A stretch of 39,945 bases of DNA. Origin: an uncultured Pseudomonadota bacterium. GTDB taxonomy: Bacteria; Pseudomonadota; Gammaproteobacteria; Steroidobacterales; Steroidobacteraceae. Under the pieces are notes generated by a model. The model saw only the letters and a list, made by a program, of their open reading frames with translations. It was not told where the DNA came from and searched no databases. Numbering within the stretch: the stretch's first letter is position 1; each line of letters starts with the position of its first letter. Shown in pieces: positions 1 through 9,145 of this stretch. Both the position numbers and the translations under genes were made by a program. The stretch covers positions 1 through 39,945 of the forward strand of contig CAISHQ010000127.1 in NCBI GenBank assembly GCA_903885195.1. The letters are read 5' to 3'.

Positions 1-749
1 CGCTGCAGCGTGGCATCGGTGTACTTCGGCTCGCCCGGATAACTCGTCGCATAGATCCACTGCGGACTCGGTACGCAGACGATGACGTGCGCGTCGGCGG
101 GCATCTGCGAGGCGATATCGACGAAATATTTTTCCTGCGGCTCATCGATCTGCGCACCGAACTGCAGATCGATCGCCAGCAACCACCAATTGCCCGGCAG
201 TTGCAGCGCGAAATAACTGCGGGTCTGTCCGGTCTGGCAGCCGGCGAAGCCGCGCGCGGGTCGGCAAAACGTGCGCGAGAACGCGACCAGACTGTCGTAC
301 CAGTCGTGGTTGCCGGGCAGCGCAAACACGCGCGGCCTACGACCTGCCGCATCGAACGCGGCCGCATACGGCTGTTCGGTGCGCTGCTCATACGCCTCGC
401 GGGTCGGATAGGGGTAGACCTCATCGCCGCCGAACACGAGCACCTCACCACCGCGGCTTAAATGCGTGTGGCCAGCGGCGTCCTTTACCTCGAGCTCAGC
501 TGCAGCGAGGGCCGTAGCGATGGCATAGGTGGAACTGAAGCCATCGCCCACATCGCTCACGAAATCGAATCCGACTTCATCGGCTGCAAAATCAAAAGCA
601 CCTTGCGGCTGGCTGGCAAGCGCCTCGATCAGGCGCGAATCCGAATGCCGCCCGAAGATGTTCGACAGCGTGAGCATCCAGGCCGACTGCAACAGCACTT
701 TCGGGTCATACCACCCGACCATGCCGTGGCGCGTCGGCTGCGGGCTCAC
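1..749 (-). CDS. Metallophosphoesterase (partial, C-terminus outside window)
   Basis: Calcineurin-like metallophosphoesterase, read on the minus strand and cut by the left edge after about 249 codons. Visible metal-site motifs are SDVGDGF (motif I, with Gly where many relatives have His), VFGGDEVYPYP (GD motif) and LPGNHDWYD (GNHD motif); together they support a dinuclear-metal phosphoesterase. The substrate cannot be told. The GTG start at 749 overlaps the ybbP stop as GTGA, which suggests translational coupling; an in-frame ATG at 722 is the alternative. It is therefore the third gene of a ybbA-ybbP operon, an inference that links it to envelope or lipid work. The family is sure, the role is not. 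Confidence 0.85.
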   Translation of the reverse strand, partial: MSPQPTRHGMVGWYDPKVLLQSAWMLTLSNIFGRHSDSRLIEALASQPQGAFDFAADEVGFDFVSDVGDGFSSTYAIATALAAAELEVKDAAGHTHLSRGGEVLVFGGDEVYPYPTREAYEQRTEQPYAAAFDAAGRRPRVFALPGNHDWYDSLVAFSRTFCRPARGFAGCQTGQTRSYFALQLPGNWWLLAIDLQFGAQIDEPQEKYFVDIASQMPADAHVIVCVPSPQWIYATSYPGEPKYTDATLQ

Positions 750-3247
750 GGCGCTGCACCCCGCAGGCTGCTCGCCGGCGGCTGACGCAGTACCGAACGT
801 GTCGCGAGCCACCCGCTGACGGCCACGAGGGTTGCACCCCCGAGCAGTCCGACGACCCAGATGGCCAGATCAAAGGCGTACGGCACCTGCAGCACCTGAT
901 GCGCGAGCACGTAGCCCGCGATGGAGGCGCCGGTCGCCGCGAGCAGACCGGACAGCAGGCCGAGTGCGGTGAACTCGGCGAGGATGCCGCGGGTCACAGT
1001 CGCGCGGCTCGCGCCGAGCGTGCGCAGCATGGCGCTCTCGTAACGACGCTCATCACGGGTGGCCTGCACTGCTGCGAGCAATACCGTCAGGCCGGCGAAC
1101 AGCGTGAAGACGAACACGCTCTGCACGGCAAACACCGCTTTGTCGATCACCGAGCGCACCTGGGACAGCAGATCGTCGAGATCAAACACCGACACGCTCG
1201 GGAAGCGGCGCACCAGTTCGGCGATGACTCCGCCATCACCCGGCTTGAAGTAGGCACTGGTCATCCAGGTGCCGGCCAGATCATCGAGCAGACCCGGCGG
1301 GAAGACCACGAAGAAATTGGGCTGGAAGCTGTCCCACTTGATCTGCCGCACACTCGAGACCTCGGCCTCGATGGTCTCGCCAGCCACATCGAAGGTCATG
1401 CGATCGCCGATCTTCAGTCCGAGCCCCTGCTGGTACTCGTCGGAGATCGACACCAGCGGCTTGCCGTGATCGGCCTCGCTCCACCAGCGGCCGGCCACGA
1501 TGCGATTGTCGTTACCGAGATCAGCCTGCCAGGTGATGTTCTGATCGCGTCTCGAGTAGCCCTCGCCGCGCGGATCGACGAACTCCATGGTCTCGATCGG
1601 CTGACCGTTGAGGGCCGTCAGACGCGCGCGGATCATGGGCAGCGCGCGCGCAGTCTTCGCCCCTTCGGTATCGAGGTAGTCGAAGAATTGCTCGCGCTGA
1701 GCGGGCGGGATGTTGATGAAGAAGAAATTCGGCAGATCCGCAGGCAGGCTCTTGCGCCAGTCGGTGAGCAGATCGTTACGCACCACGGCAAGCAGCAGCA
1801 GGATCATGATGCCAAGACCAAAGGCAACGATCTGCACGATGCTCTCGGCGCGACGACGACTGAGGTTGGCGACCCCGTAGCGCCACGACACACCGACCGT
1901 ACCGCGCAGCGCCGCGGCAAACTTCACGAGCAGCGCGCCCGCACCGGCGAGCACCACGATGAAGAGGGCGAGCCCCGCGACGAAGATCAGGAAGAACGTC
2001 CAGTCGCGCACCACCCAGTACACGAGGAAGGTCACCGCTGCGACCGCAGGACCGAAGGCGAGCCACACCGCCGGCGGCGGTGGACCCATGTCGCGGCGCA
2101 GCACACGGATGGCCGGCACGCGCGACAACTGCAGCAGCGGCGGCAACGCGAAGCCCGCGAGCAGCGAGACGGCCGTGAGGAAGCCGAGCGCCAACGGCAC
2201 AAGATCGGGGGGCGGCAGATCGGCGCGCAGCAGACCCTGCAAGGCCTGCACGAGCCAGGCCTGCACCAGATACCCGAACGCTGAACCGAGCAGCGCTGCT
2301 GCCAACGCGATCAACAGCAACTGCACCAGGCTCACCGTGAGCGTGAAATTGCTCGAAGCACCCAACGTCTTCAGCAGAGCGACCGAGTCGAGGTGACGCT
2401 TGACGTAGCGACGCGCCGACATGGCTACCGCAATGGCGCACAGCAGCACGGCCACGAGACTCGCCAGACTCAAAAAGCGACCGGCGCGATCGATGGCGGA
2501 TTGGATCTGCGGGCTCGCCTCACGCACGTCTCGCAGCCGCTCGCCACGCTCACGCTCGCGATCGAGCCAGGGCTTGAATTCGGCAATCGCCTCGCGCTCG
2601 CCGGCAAAGAGCAGCGCGTGACTCGCGCGCGAGCCCGGCTGCAGCAGTTGCGTCGAGGGAAGATCGGCAAGATTCATGAGCAAGGAAGGCGCAAGCTCGC
2701 CGAAGCCGCCACCTTGATCGGGCCGCGAGATCAGCACCTGCGAGACGCGGAAACTGCGCGCGCCCACCGAGACCGTATCGCCGACTTTGATGCCAAGCGC
2801 AGCCAGCAACTTCGAGTCCGGCCATACCTCGCCAGACTTGGGGCCGGTCGCGCGCAACTGCGCGGTGCCGAACACGGTCGAGGACACGCCGATCGAGCCG
2901 CGCAACGGGTAGGCGTCACTCACCGCGCGCAGGTTGGCGAGCTGGTTTTGATCGCCTGCGAATACGACGCTGAGTACGCTCGTGTTCCGTGCGGTGCGCA
3001 AGGAACGACGCTCGGCTTCGCGTGCGTAGCGCTCGTCCGGCGCACTCGAAGCATCGAGACGCAAGTCAGCAGCCAACACTTCGTTCGCCTGCAGGGCGAC
3101 CGATTGGCTGATGCGGTTGACGAGAAAGCCGACGCCCGTGAGTGCACCGACCGCCACGGTCAGCGCAAGCAGCAGAACGCCGAGCTCGCCGGAACGCCAT
3201 TCGCGTCCCAGCATGCGCAGACCCAATTGCAAGGCGCGTTGCAGCAT
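746..3247 (-). CDS. ybbP: ABC transporter permease, FtsX/MacB-like, YbbP family
   Basis: Inner-membrane permease of 833 aa, partner of the adjacent ATPase YbbA. The layout is an N-terminal membrane segment (about residues 20-45), a large periplasmic domain, a first FtsX-type membrane block (about 260-390), further membrane segments and a second periplasmic domain, and a last FtsX block (about 700-825) ending in LRGAAP. This double-FtsX arrangement and length are typical of YbbP. The E. coli YbbAP complex acts with the esterase TesA at the periplasmic face; tesA is the divergent neighbour here too. The ATG at 3247 lies 3 nt after the ybbA stop, and the TGA stop overlaps the next GTG start. The exported substrate is unknown. 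Confidence 0.9.
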   Translation of the reverse strand: MLQRALQLGLRMLGREWRSGELGVLLLALTVAVGALTGVGFLVNRISQSVALQANEVLAADLRLDASSAPDERYAREAERRSLRTARNTSVLSVVFAGDQNQLANLRAVSDAYPLRGSIGVSSTVFGTAQLRATGPKSGEVWPDSKLLAALGIKVGDTVSVGARSFRVSQVLISRPDQGGGFGELAPSLLMNLADLPSTQLLQPGSRASHALLFAGEREAIAEFKPWLDRERERGERLRDVREASPQIQSAIDRAGRFLSLASLVAVLLCAIAVAMSARRYVKRHLDSVALLKTLGASSNFTLTVSLVQLLLIALAAALLGSAFGYLVQAWLVQALQGLLRADLPPPDLVPLALGFLTAVSLLAGFALPPLLQLSRVPAIRVLRRDMGPPPPAVWLAFGPAVAAVTFLVYWVVRDWTFFLIFVAGLALFIVVLAGAGALLVKFAAALRGTVGVSWRYGVANLSRRRAESIVQIVAFGLGIMILLLLAVVRNDLLTDWRKSLPADLPNFFFINIPPAQREQFFDYLDTEGAKTARALPMIRARLTALNGQPIETMEFVDPRGEGYSRRDQNITWQADLGNDNRIVAGRWWSEADHGKPLVSISDEYQQGLGLKIGDRMTFDVAGETIEAEVSSVRQIKWDSFQPNFFVVFPPGLLDDLAGTWMTSAYFKPGDGGVIAELVRRFPSVSVFDLDDLLSQVRSVIDKAVFAVQSVFVFTLFAGLTVLLAAVQATRDERRYESAMLRTLGASRATVTRGILAEFTALGLLSGLLAATGASIAGYVLAHQVLQVPYAFDLAIWVVGLLGGATLVAVSGWLATRSVLRQPPASSLRGAAP

Positions 3248-3250
3248 GGA

Positions 3251-3928
3251 TTAGCCGGGGACGAGTCGTCCCGCCTCCATTACCCACATGCGCGCGCAGC
3301 GCGCCGCGAGCGTCCGATCATGGGTCACGAGCACGAGCGTGGTGTGCGAGCGGGCATTGAGATCAAACAGCAGATCGGCAATGCGCGCACCGGTGACGGT
3401 GTCGAGATTGCCGGTCGGTTCGTCGGCAAACAGCACGGCAGGTTCCGTGACGAAGGCCCGCGCGATCGCCACGCGTTGCTGCTCACCGCCCGACAACTGC
3501 CGCGGATAGTGACCCGTGCGTCCCTTGAGACCCACGCGCTCGAGTGCCGCAAGCGCCACCGGACGCGCGTCCGACCGACCCGCCAGTTCGAGCGGCAGCA
3601 TCACGTTCTCGAGCGCAGTCAGCGCCGGCACGAGGTGAAACGACTGGAACACGAAACCGACCCGCGCCGCACGCAAGCGGGCGCGCCCGTCCTCATCGAG
3701 ATGGGTCAGATCCTCGCCGGCCAGCAGCACGCTGCCTCGGGTCGGCGTATCGAGACCGGCGAGCAGCGCCAGCAAAGTCGACTTGCCGGCACCCGATGCA
3801 CCGACGATGGCGACCGACTCACCGGCGGTGACCTGAAAGTCGACGTCATCGACGATGGTCAGCGGCCCTTCCGGGCTGCTAACCTGTTTAACCAGTTTTC
3901 GGGCTTCGAGGACGATATCTTTGGTCAC
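3251..3928 (-). CDS. ybbA: ABC transporter ATP-binding protein YbbA
   Basis: Cytoplasmic ATPase subunit that powers YbbP. With the start chosen here it is 225 aa, close to the E. coli protein. Walker A GASGAGKS is at residues 43-50, the signature LSGGEQQR near 140 and Walker B LFADEPTGNLD near 160, with a switch His in LVTHD. It belongs to the LolD/MacB-type family of exporter ATPases. I chose the GTG at 3928 because GAAGGA (plus-strand 3936-3941) sits 7 nt upstream, and the protein then begins like known YbbA. Upstream in-frame ATG codons (for example at 3952) have no such ribosome site. The 5' end overlaps the 5' end of divergent tesA by 8 bp. Confidence 0.92.
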   Translation of the reverse strand: MTKDIVLEARKLVKQVSSPEGPLTIVDDVDFQVTAGESVAIVGASGAGKSTLLALLAGLDTPTRGSVLLAGEDLTHLDEDGRARLRAARVGFVFQSFHLVPALTALENVMLPLELAGRSDARPVALAALERVGLKGRTGHYPRQLSGGEQQRVAIARAFVTEPAVLFADEPTGNLDTVTGARIADLLFDLNARSHTTLVLVTHDRTLAARCARMWVMEAGRLVPG

Positions 3929-4556
3929 GAAACGATCCTTCGTTGCATGCATGTTGCTCGCGTTGGCAGCCTTGCCCGCCAGTGGCACGACGGCCACCGT
4001 TCCGCCGCGCACGATCCTCGTGCTGGGCGATAGCGTCAGTGCGGGCTATGGCCTCGCCATCGGGGAGGGCTGGGGCTCCCTGCTGCAAGGCCGACTGAAG
4101 ACGCAAGGGTACGGTTACCGCGTCGTCAATGCCAGCGTTAGCGGCGAAACAACCACCGGCGGTCTCGCCCGGCTGCCCCGCGCCCTCAGCGTGCACCGCC
4201 CGCAGATCGTGGTACTGGAACTCGGCGGCAACGACGGGCTGCGCGGCCTGCCCCTCGAAACCTCGCGGGCAAATCTCGAAGAAATGATCCAATTATCCAA
4301 GGCGGCAGGCGCACAAGTCGTGCTGCTCGGCATGAAAATGCCGCCGAACTACGGTCCGCGTTACGCGCAGGGCTTCGAGCGTACCTTCGCAGAGCTTGCC
4401 CGCAAGCACCGGCTGCCCTTCGAGCCGTTTTTCTTGGACAAGATCGCCCTCGTACCCGGCATGCTGCAGGCGGATGGCCTGCACCCGACGGCCAAGGCAC
4501 AGCCCGCCATGCTCGATTCGGTATGGCCGGTACTCAAGCCGCTGCTGAAGCGTTGA
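3921..4556 (+). CDS. tesA: Arylesterase / acyl-CoA thioesterase I (SGNH hydrolase)
   Basis: Periplasmic SGNH/GDSL hydrolase (thioesterase I / protease I / lysophospholipase L1 family), 211 aa from the TTG start. Ser38 lies in LGDSVSAGYG (block I), Gly and Asn of blocks II and III are in NASVSGE and ELGGNDGLRG, and the Asp185/His188 pair is in DGLHP. An N-terminal signal peptide (KR, then a hydrophobic stretch ending PASG) is complete only from the TTG at 3921, which has GAGGA (3908-3912) 8 nt upstream; the ATG at 3951 has no ribosome site and would lose the basic end. It is divergent from ybbA with overlapping 5' ends. A hairpin at 4570-4592 follows the stop. Confidence 0.92.
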   Translation: MVTKRSFVACMLLALAALPASGTTATVPPRTILVLGDSVSAGYGLAIGEGWGSLLQGRLKTQGYGYRVVNASVSGETTTGGLARLPRALSVHRPQIVVLELGGNDGLRGLPLETSRANLEEMIQLSKAAGAQVVLLGMKMPPNYGPRYAQGFERTFAELARKHRLPFEPFFLDKIALVPGMLQADGLHPTAKAQPAMLDSVWPVLKPLLKR

Positions 4557-4569
4557 GCGGATACGTCGC

Positions 4570-4592
4570 GCCCGTTGCCTGAAGCAATGGGC
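4570..4592 (+). terminator. Hairpin after tesA
   Basis: GCCCGTTGC (4570-4578), loop CTGAA, GCAATGGGC (4584-4592): a 9-bp stem with one G-U pair, 14 nt after the tesA stop. It lacks a clear U tract, so termination is only partly supported; it could instead be a processing stem before fadD. Confidence 0.4.
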
Positions 4593-4610
4593 TGCCGCTA
4601 GAGTCGGGGC

Positions 4611-6284
4611 ATGTCAAAACCATGGCTTGCCTCCTACCCATCCGGCGTACCCGCCGAAATCGACTCCAACCGCTACCGCTCCCTCGCGCACCTCGCCGAG
4701 GAGAGCTTCGCGAAGTTCGCTGCACGGACTGCCTACGTACAGATGGACAAGTCGCTGAGCTTCGGCGAACTCGATCGGCAATCGCGTGCCTTCGGTGCCT
4801 GGCTGCAACAGCGTGCCGGACTGAAGCGCGGCGATCGCGTCGCCATCATGATGCCGAACGTGCTGCAGTATCCGATCGCCCTGTTCGGCGTACTGCGCGC
4901 GGGTGGCACGGTCGTCAATACCAACCCGCTCTACACGGCCCGCGAACTGCGGCACCAACTGGTCGATTCCGGTGCCGAAGTGATCGTGATCCTCGAGAAC
5001 TTCGCGCACGTGCTCGAGGAAGTCATCGGACAAACCAGCGTGCGCAAGGTGGTGGTCACCAGCGTCGGTGAACTGCTCGGGTTCCCGAAGGGCAGCATCG
5101 TCGATTTCGTGGTGCGCCGCATCCGCAAGGGCGTGCCGGTATGGAATATCCCCGGAGCGCTGCGCTTCGGCAAGGTACTGGCGGAGGGTGCGGGCCTCAG
5201 CCTGCAGGCGGTGGATCTCAACCACGACGATATCGCCTTCCTGCAGTACACGGGCGGCACCACCGGGGTGTCCAAGGGTGCGATGCTGAGCCACGGCAAC
5301 ATGGTGGCGAACGTCATGCAGTCCTCGGCATGGACCGAGTGGGCGCTGCCGCAGGACGAGTCCGGCATCGCGATCACAGCGCTGCCGCTCTATCACATCT
5401 TCGCCTTGACGGCGAACTGCATCGTTTTCCTGCGGCTCGGCTGGACCAACATCCTCATCACGAACCCGCGCGACTTCCCCGGGTTCGTCAAGGAGCTCAA
5501 AAAATACCCCTTCACCTACATCGCCGGCGTCAACACGCTGTTCAACGCGCTGCTGCACACGCCCGGCTTCGATCAGGTGGATTTCAGCAAGCTGCGCTGC
5601 TCACTGGGCGGTGGCATGGCCGTGCAGCGCGCCGTCGCCGAGCACTGGAAGCGCGTCACGGGTAACGTACTGACGCAGGCCTGGGGCCTTACGGAAACCT
5701 CGCCCGGCGCCTGCATCAACCCGATCGACGAAGACTTCAACGATTCAATCGGCCTGCCCATCTCTTCGACCGAAATCGGCATCGCGGACGATGCGGGCAA
5801 CATGCTGCCGATCGGTGAGGTCGGCGAGATCTGCGTGCGTGGTCCGCAGGTGATGAAGGGCTACTACAACCGGCCGGAGGAGACCGCGAAGGTCATGCTG
5901 CCGGACGGGTGGCTGCGTACCGGCGACATCGGGCGGATGAACGACAAGGGTTACGTGTTCATCGAAGATCGCAAGAAGGACATGATCAACGTGTCCGGCT
6001 TCAACGTGTACCCGAACGAGGTCGAGGGCGTGGCAGTGACCCACCCCGGCATCCTCGAAGCTGCAGCGGTCGCCAAAGCGGACGAGAAGTCAGGCGAAGT
6101 CGTCGCGCTCTTCGTCGTGCGCAAGGACCCCTCGCTCACCGAAGAAGACGTGATCGAGCACTGTCGCACCGCGCTCACCGGCTACAAGATCCCGCGCCAC
6201 GTGTACTTCCGCAAGGAATTGCCAAAGACCAACGTCGGCAAGATCCTGCGCCGCGAACTGCGCGACGAGGCGCAGAAGCTCTAG
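4611..6284 (+). CDS. fadD: Long-chain fatty acid-CoA ligase
   Basis: Acyl-CoA synthetase of the adenylate-forming family, 557 aa, which activates long-chain fatty acids with ATP and CoA for beta-oxidation and lipid use. Motifs: P-loop-like AMP signature [16 protein letters not shown] (about 210-225), LTETSPG, and the FadD box [10 protein letters not shown] followed by [11 protein letters not shown] with the hinge. The catalytic Lys lies near the C-terminus in [10 protein letters not shown]. Length matches FadD (about 560 aa). The ATG at 4611 follows GGGG-type purines. The gene is preceded by the tesA hairpin, so it may have its own promoter. Its TAG stop lies within a CTAG shared with convergent dgt. 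Confidence 0.95.
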   Translation: MSKPWLASYPSGVPAEIDSNRYRSLAHLAEESFAKFAARTAYVQMDKSLSFGELDRQSRAFGAWLQQRAGLKRGDRVAIMMPNVLQYPIALFGVLRAGGTVVNTNPLYTARELRHQLVDSGAEVIVILENFAHVLEEVIGQTSVRKVVVTSVGELLGFPKGSIVDFVVRRIRKGVPVWNIPGALRFGKVLAEGAGLSLQAVDLNHDDIAFLQYTGGTTGVSKGAMLSHGNMVANVMQSSAWTEWALPQDESGIAITALPLYHIFALTANCIVFLRLGWTNILITNPRDFPGFVKELKKYPFTYIAGVNTLFNALLHTPGFDQVDFSKLRCSLGGGMAVQRAVAEHWKRVTGNVLTQAWGLTETSPGACINPIDEDFNDSIGLPISSTEIGIADDAGNMLPIGEVGEICVRGPQVMKGYYNRPEETAKVMLPDGWLRTGDIGRMNDKGYVFIEDRKKDMINVSGFNVYPNEVEGVAVTHPGILEAAAVAKADEKSGEVVALFVVRKDPSLTEEDVIEHCRTALTGYKIPRHVYFRKELPKTNVGKILRRELRDEAQKL

Positions 6285-7450
6285 GAACGAGCGTCGGGAT
6301 TGAACAGACGGCGGTGTTCGACGATCGCATAGCGATCCGTCATGCCCGCCACGTAATCGGCGACGACCCGGGCACGAGCGGCCTTGCCGCCGCTCTGCTC
6401 GGCCTGTGCTGCGGCCGCGCGATGCTCACCGGGCAGCAGGTCCGGATCCTCGAGCAACACCGCGAACAATTCCTTGAGCACGCGGCGTGCCTTGTTGGTC
6501 ATGCGCAGCACGCGGTAGTGCCGGTACAGCGCTTCGTTGAGAAAGCGCTTGAGCTCCTGGTGCTCGGCATGCACGGCCTCGCTCATCGTCACGAGCGGGC
6601 GAGGCAGTTCGCGAACCGCGTCGATGTCACGCGGTGCGGCCGCGGCGATTTGGGCGGCCGAGGTGGTGATCACGTCGGCAACGACACGGTTGATCATGCG
6701 GCGGATGGTCTCGTGGATCACGCGCCGGCCCGTCAGCTGCGGATATTGGCGACGAACCTCCGCATGCGCCCTGCCAAAGAGTGCGAGTTCGCACAACGCC
6801 TCGGTCTCGATCAACCCCGCGCGCAGACCGTCATCGACGTCATGGTTGTTGTAGGCGATGGCGTCGGCGAGGTTGGCCAGCTGCGCCTCGAGCCCCGGCT
6901 GACGACGCTGCAGGAAGCGCTCGCCGAGCGCGCCGAGCGTACGCGCGTTGGCCGCCGAGCAGTGCTTGAGGATGCCCTCGCGCGTCTCGAAACACAGGTT
7001 CAGACCGGGAAACTCCGCGTAGCGCTCCTCAAGCAGGTCGACCACGCGCAGCGACTGCAGGTTGTGTTCGAAGCCGCCGTACTCGCGCATGCATTCGTTG
7101 AGCGCGTCCTGTCCGGCGTGGCCGAACGGCGTATGACCGAGATCGTGCGCAAGACAGATCGCCTCGGTCAGCGTTTCATGCAGTCCGAGCGCGCGCGCAA
7201 TCGTGCGGGCGATCTGCGCGACCTCCATCGAGTGCGTGACCCGCGTGCGATACAGATCACCCTCGTGGTTGACGAACACCTGGGTCTTGTAGACCAGCCG
7301 CCGGAACGCGTTCGAGTGGATGATGCGATCACGATCGCGCTGAAATTCACCGCGCCATTCGGGCGGCGCTTCAGGGTGCACCCGCCCTCGGCTACGACTG
7401 TCGTCGGCCGCATAGGGCGCAAGCGCAGGCTGTGTGCCCACGGAAGTCAT
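6281..7450 (-). CDS. dgt: Deoxyguanosinetriphosphate triphosphohydrolase-like protein
   Basis: HD-domain dNTP triphosphohydrolase, 389 aa, which releases triphosphate from dNTPs and so tunes nucleotide pools. HD metal ligands are visible as the His in [10 protein letters not shown] (about residue 74) and the His-Asp in [15 protein letters not shown] (about 100), with a later Asp in [15 protein letters not shown]. It is the shorter dgt-like type rather than the 505-aa E. coli type. The ATG overlaps the aroB stop as ATGA (7447-7450), indicating coupling in an aroK-aroB-dgt operon. Its stop shares the CTAG at 6281-6284 with fadD. Confidence 0.93.
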   Translation of the reverse strand: MTSVGTQPALAPYAADDSRSRGRVHPEAPPEWRGEFQRDRDRIIHSNAFRRLVYKTQVFVNHEGDLYRTRVTHSMEVAQIARTIARALGLHETLTEAICLAHDLGHTPFGHAGQDALNECMREYGGFEHNLQSLRVVDLLEERYAEFPGLNLCFETREGILKHCSAANARTLGALGERFLQRRQPGLEAQLANLADAIAYNNHDVDDGLRAGLIETEALCELALFGRAHAEVRRQYPQLTGRRVIHETIRRMINRVVADVITTSAAQIAAAAPRDIDAVRELPRPLVTMSEAVHAEHQELKRFLNEALYRHYRVLRMTNKARRVLKELFAVLLEDPDLLPGEHRAAAAQAEQSGGKAARARVVADYVAGMTDRYAIVEHRRLFNPDARS

Positions 7451-8523
7451 CCGAAGTGTCTCCGCAGCGTGTTCTCGAGCGCTGCCGCGGGGTAGTCGGC
7501 CGTGACGAATGCCGCGCCGATGCCGCGCATCAGCACGAAGCGCAACTGCCCGGCGCGTACTTTCTTGTCGAGCGACATCGCCGCGCGCGCCTGCGCGGCG
7601 GGGACTTCCGCCGCATCAGTCCGTAGACCGAGCCGCCGCAGCAGGGTCGAAAGCCTCGCCACCTGCGCCTCGGGCATCCAGCCGGCCTCGGCCGACAGCG
7701 TCGCCGCCATCAGCAGACCTGCCGCCACCGCCTCGCCGTGCAGCCAGGTGGAATACCCCGTCACGGTTTCGATCGCATGCCCGAAGGTGTGACCGAGATT
7801 GAGCAGCGCCCGATCGCCCTGCTCGCGCTCATCGCGCGCGACGATGGCCGCCTTGATGGCGCAGGAGCGATGCACCGCGTGCGTGAGCGCTGCAGCATCG
7901 AGCGCCAGTAACGGCTCGGCATGCGCCTCGATCCAGTCAAAGAATTCGGCATCGCAGATCAGACCGTACTTGACGACCTCGGCCAGACCCGCGCGCAGTT
8001 CACGCGGCGGCAGCGTGCGCAGCGTCGAGATGTCGGCCACCACGGCCTGCGGCTGGTGGAAGGCGCCGATGAGGTTCTTGCCGCCCGGATGGTTGACGCC
8101 CGTCTTTCCGCCCACCGACGAGTCGACCTGCGCGAGCAACGTGGTCGGGATCTGCACGAAGCCCATACCGCGCTGATAGCAGGCGGCGGCAAAGCCAGTC
8201 AGATCGCCAACGACACCACCGCCGAGCGCGACGAGCAGATCGTCGCGACCGAAGCGATGCTCGACGAGCGCGTCGATGATGTGCGAGAGGGTCGCAAGTG
8301 TCTTGTGCGCCTCACCGTCGGGCAGAACGATGTCGTGCGTCTCCCGACCCGCCCGCGCCTTGTGTACGGCTGCGGCGTAGAGCGGCGCCACGGTGGTGTT
8401 GCTGACCACGGCCACCTTGCGCGCCGACAACACGCCTGCAAGCCAGGCCGAGTCCTCAAGCAGACCCGCCCCGATGTGGATCGGGTAGGAACGTTCACCG
8501 AGTTCGACCAACAACGCTGTCAT
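7447..8523 (-). CDS. aroB: 3-dehydroquinate synthase
   Basis: Second enzyme of the shikimate pathway, converting DAHP to 3-dehydroquinate with NAD+ and a divalent metal; 358 aa, normal length. The NAD site is [13 protein letters not shown] (about residues 98-110), followed by [17 protein letters not shown]. Metal ligands are the Glu in GLAEVVKYG, and the His residues in NLGHTFGHA and [10 protein letters not shown]. The start overlaps the aroK stop as ATGA (8520-8523) and its own stop overlaps dgt, so all three genes are probably made from one message. Confidence 0.97.
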   Translation of the reverse strand: MTALLVELGERSYPIHIGAGLLEDSAWLAGVLSARKVAVVSNTTVAPLYAAAVHKARAGRETHDIVLPDGEAHKTLATLSHIIDALVEHRFGRDDLLVALGGGVVGDLTGFAAACYQRGMGFVQIPTTLLAQVDSSVGGKTGVNHPGGKNLIGAFHQPQAVVADISTLRTLPPRELRAGLAEVVKYGLICDAEFFDWIEAHAEPLLALDAAALTHAVHRSCAIKAAIVARDEREQGDRALLNLGHTFGHAIETVTGYSTWLHGEAVAAGLLMAATLSAEAGWMPEAQVARLSTLLRRLGLRTDAAEVPAAQARAAMSLDKKVRAGQLRFVLMRGIGAAFVTADYPAAALENTLRRHFG

Positions 8524-9059
8524 AGCCGCGGCAGTATACGGTGGTCAGGCAATTGCCCGAGGATGCGCGCGACGACCCCCCCGACTCGGCTGCCGTCAGT
8601 GCTCACGGTGAGGTGCGCCACACCCTCGTAGAGCGGTGCGCGTTGGCTCATCAACGCGGCGAGTCGTACCGACGGATCCTCTGCCCCGGCGAGCAGCGGC
8701 CGATTCGCGCTGCGTCGGACCCGTCGGGCCTGCTGCGCCACCGACGTCTTTAGGTACACCACGGTGCCGTGGCTGCGCAGCGCCTCTCGATTCTCAGGCA
8801 GCAGTATGGCGCCGCCGCCCGTCGACAGTACGATGCCGCGCCGCATGACAAGATCGGCGATCACCTCCCGCTCGCGGGTGCGGAACCCGGCCTCGCCTTC
8901 CTTGTCGAAAATCAGCGGAATGTCGACACCGGTGCGTTGCTCGATCTCGGCATCCGCATCGACGAACGGCAGACCGAGCGCCCGGGCGAGCTGCTTGCCC
9001 ACCGCGGTCTTGCCCGAGCCCATCGGACCCACCAGAAAAATGTTAGCTGCCTCGTCCAT
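8520..9059 (-). CDS. aroK: Shikimate kinase
   Basis: Phosphorylates shikimate with ATP; 179 aa. Walker A is GPMGSGKTAVGK near the N-terminus, the shikimate-binding Asp/Arg motifs are VDADAEIEQRTG and GFRTREREV, GGGAILLPENR is the glycine loop, and the lid Arg lies in RRSANRPLL. I chose the ATG at 9059, which gives the usual N-terminus; an in-frame GTG at 9080 would add seven residues. It is first in aroK-aroB-dgt and divergent from mrcA, so the 86 bp between them should hold both promoters. The pilMNOPQ genes that often lie between mrcA and aroK are absent here. Confidence 0.95.
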   Translation of the reverse strand: MDEAANIFLVGPMGSGKTAVGKQLARALGLPFVDADAEIEQRTGVDIPLIFDKEGEAGFRTREREVIADLVMRRGIVLSTGGGAILLPENREALRSHGTVVYLKTSVAQQARRVRRSANRPLLAGAEDPSVRLAALMSQRAPLYEGVAHLTVSTDGSRVGGVVARILGQLPDHRILPRL

Positions 9060-9145
9060 CGTCTCTCGCCTGACTGCCACTGCAAGCCTACCGCAGGCGA
9101 TGCCGCCGCAGGGGGTTGGGCCCGCGGCGGGTGCATTCCGGTAAC

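Noticed and set aside
899-2284. Long plus-strand open frame opposite ybbP
   Set aside because: Arg/His/Glu-rich translation with no motif; it is the antisense of a clear permease gene in GC-rich DNA.
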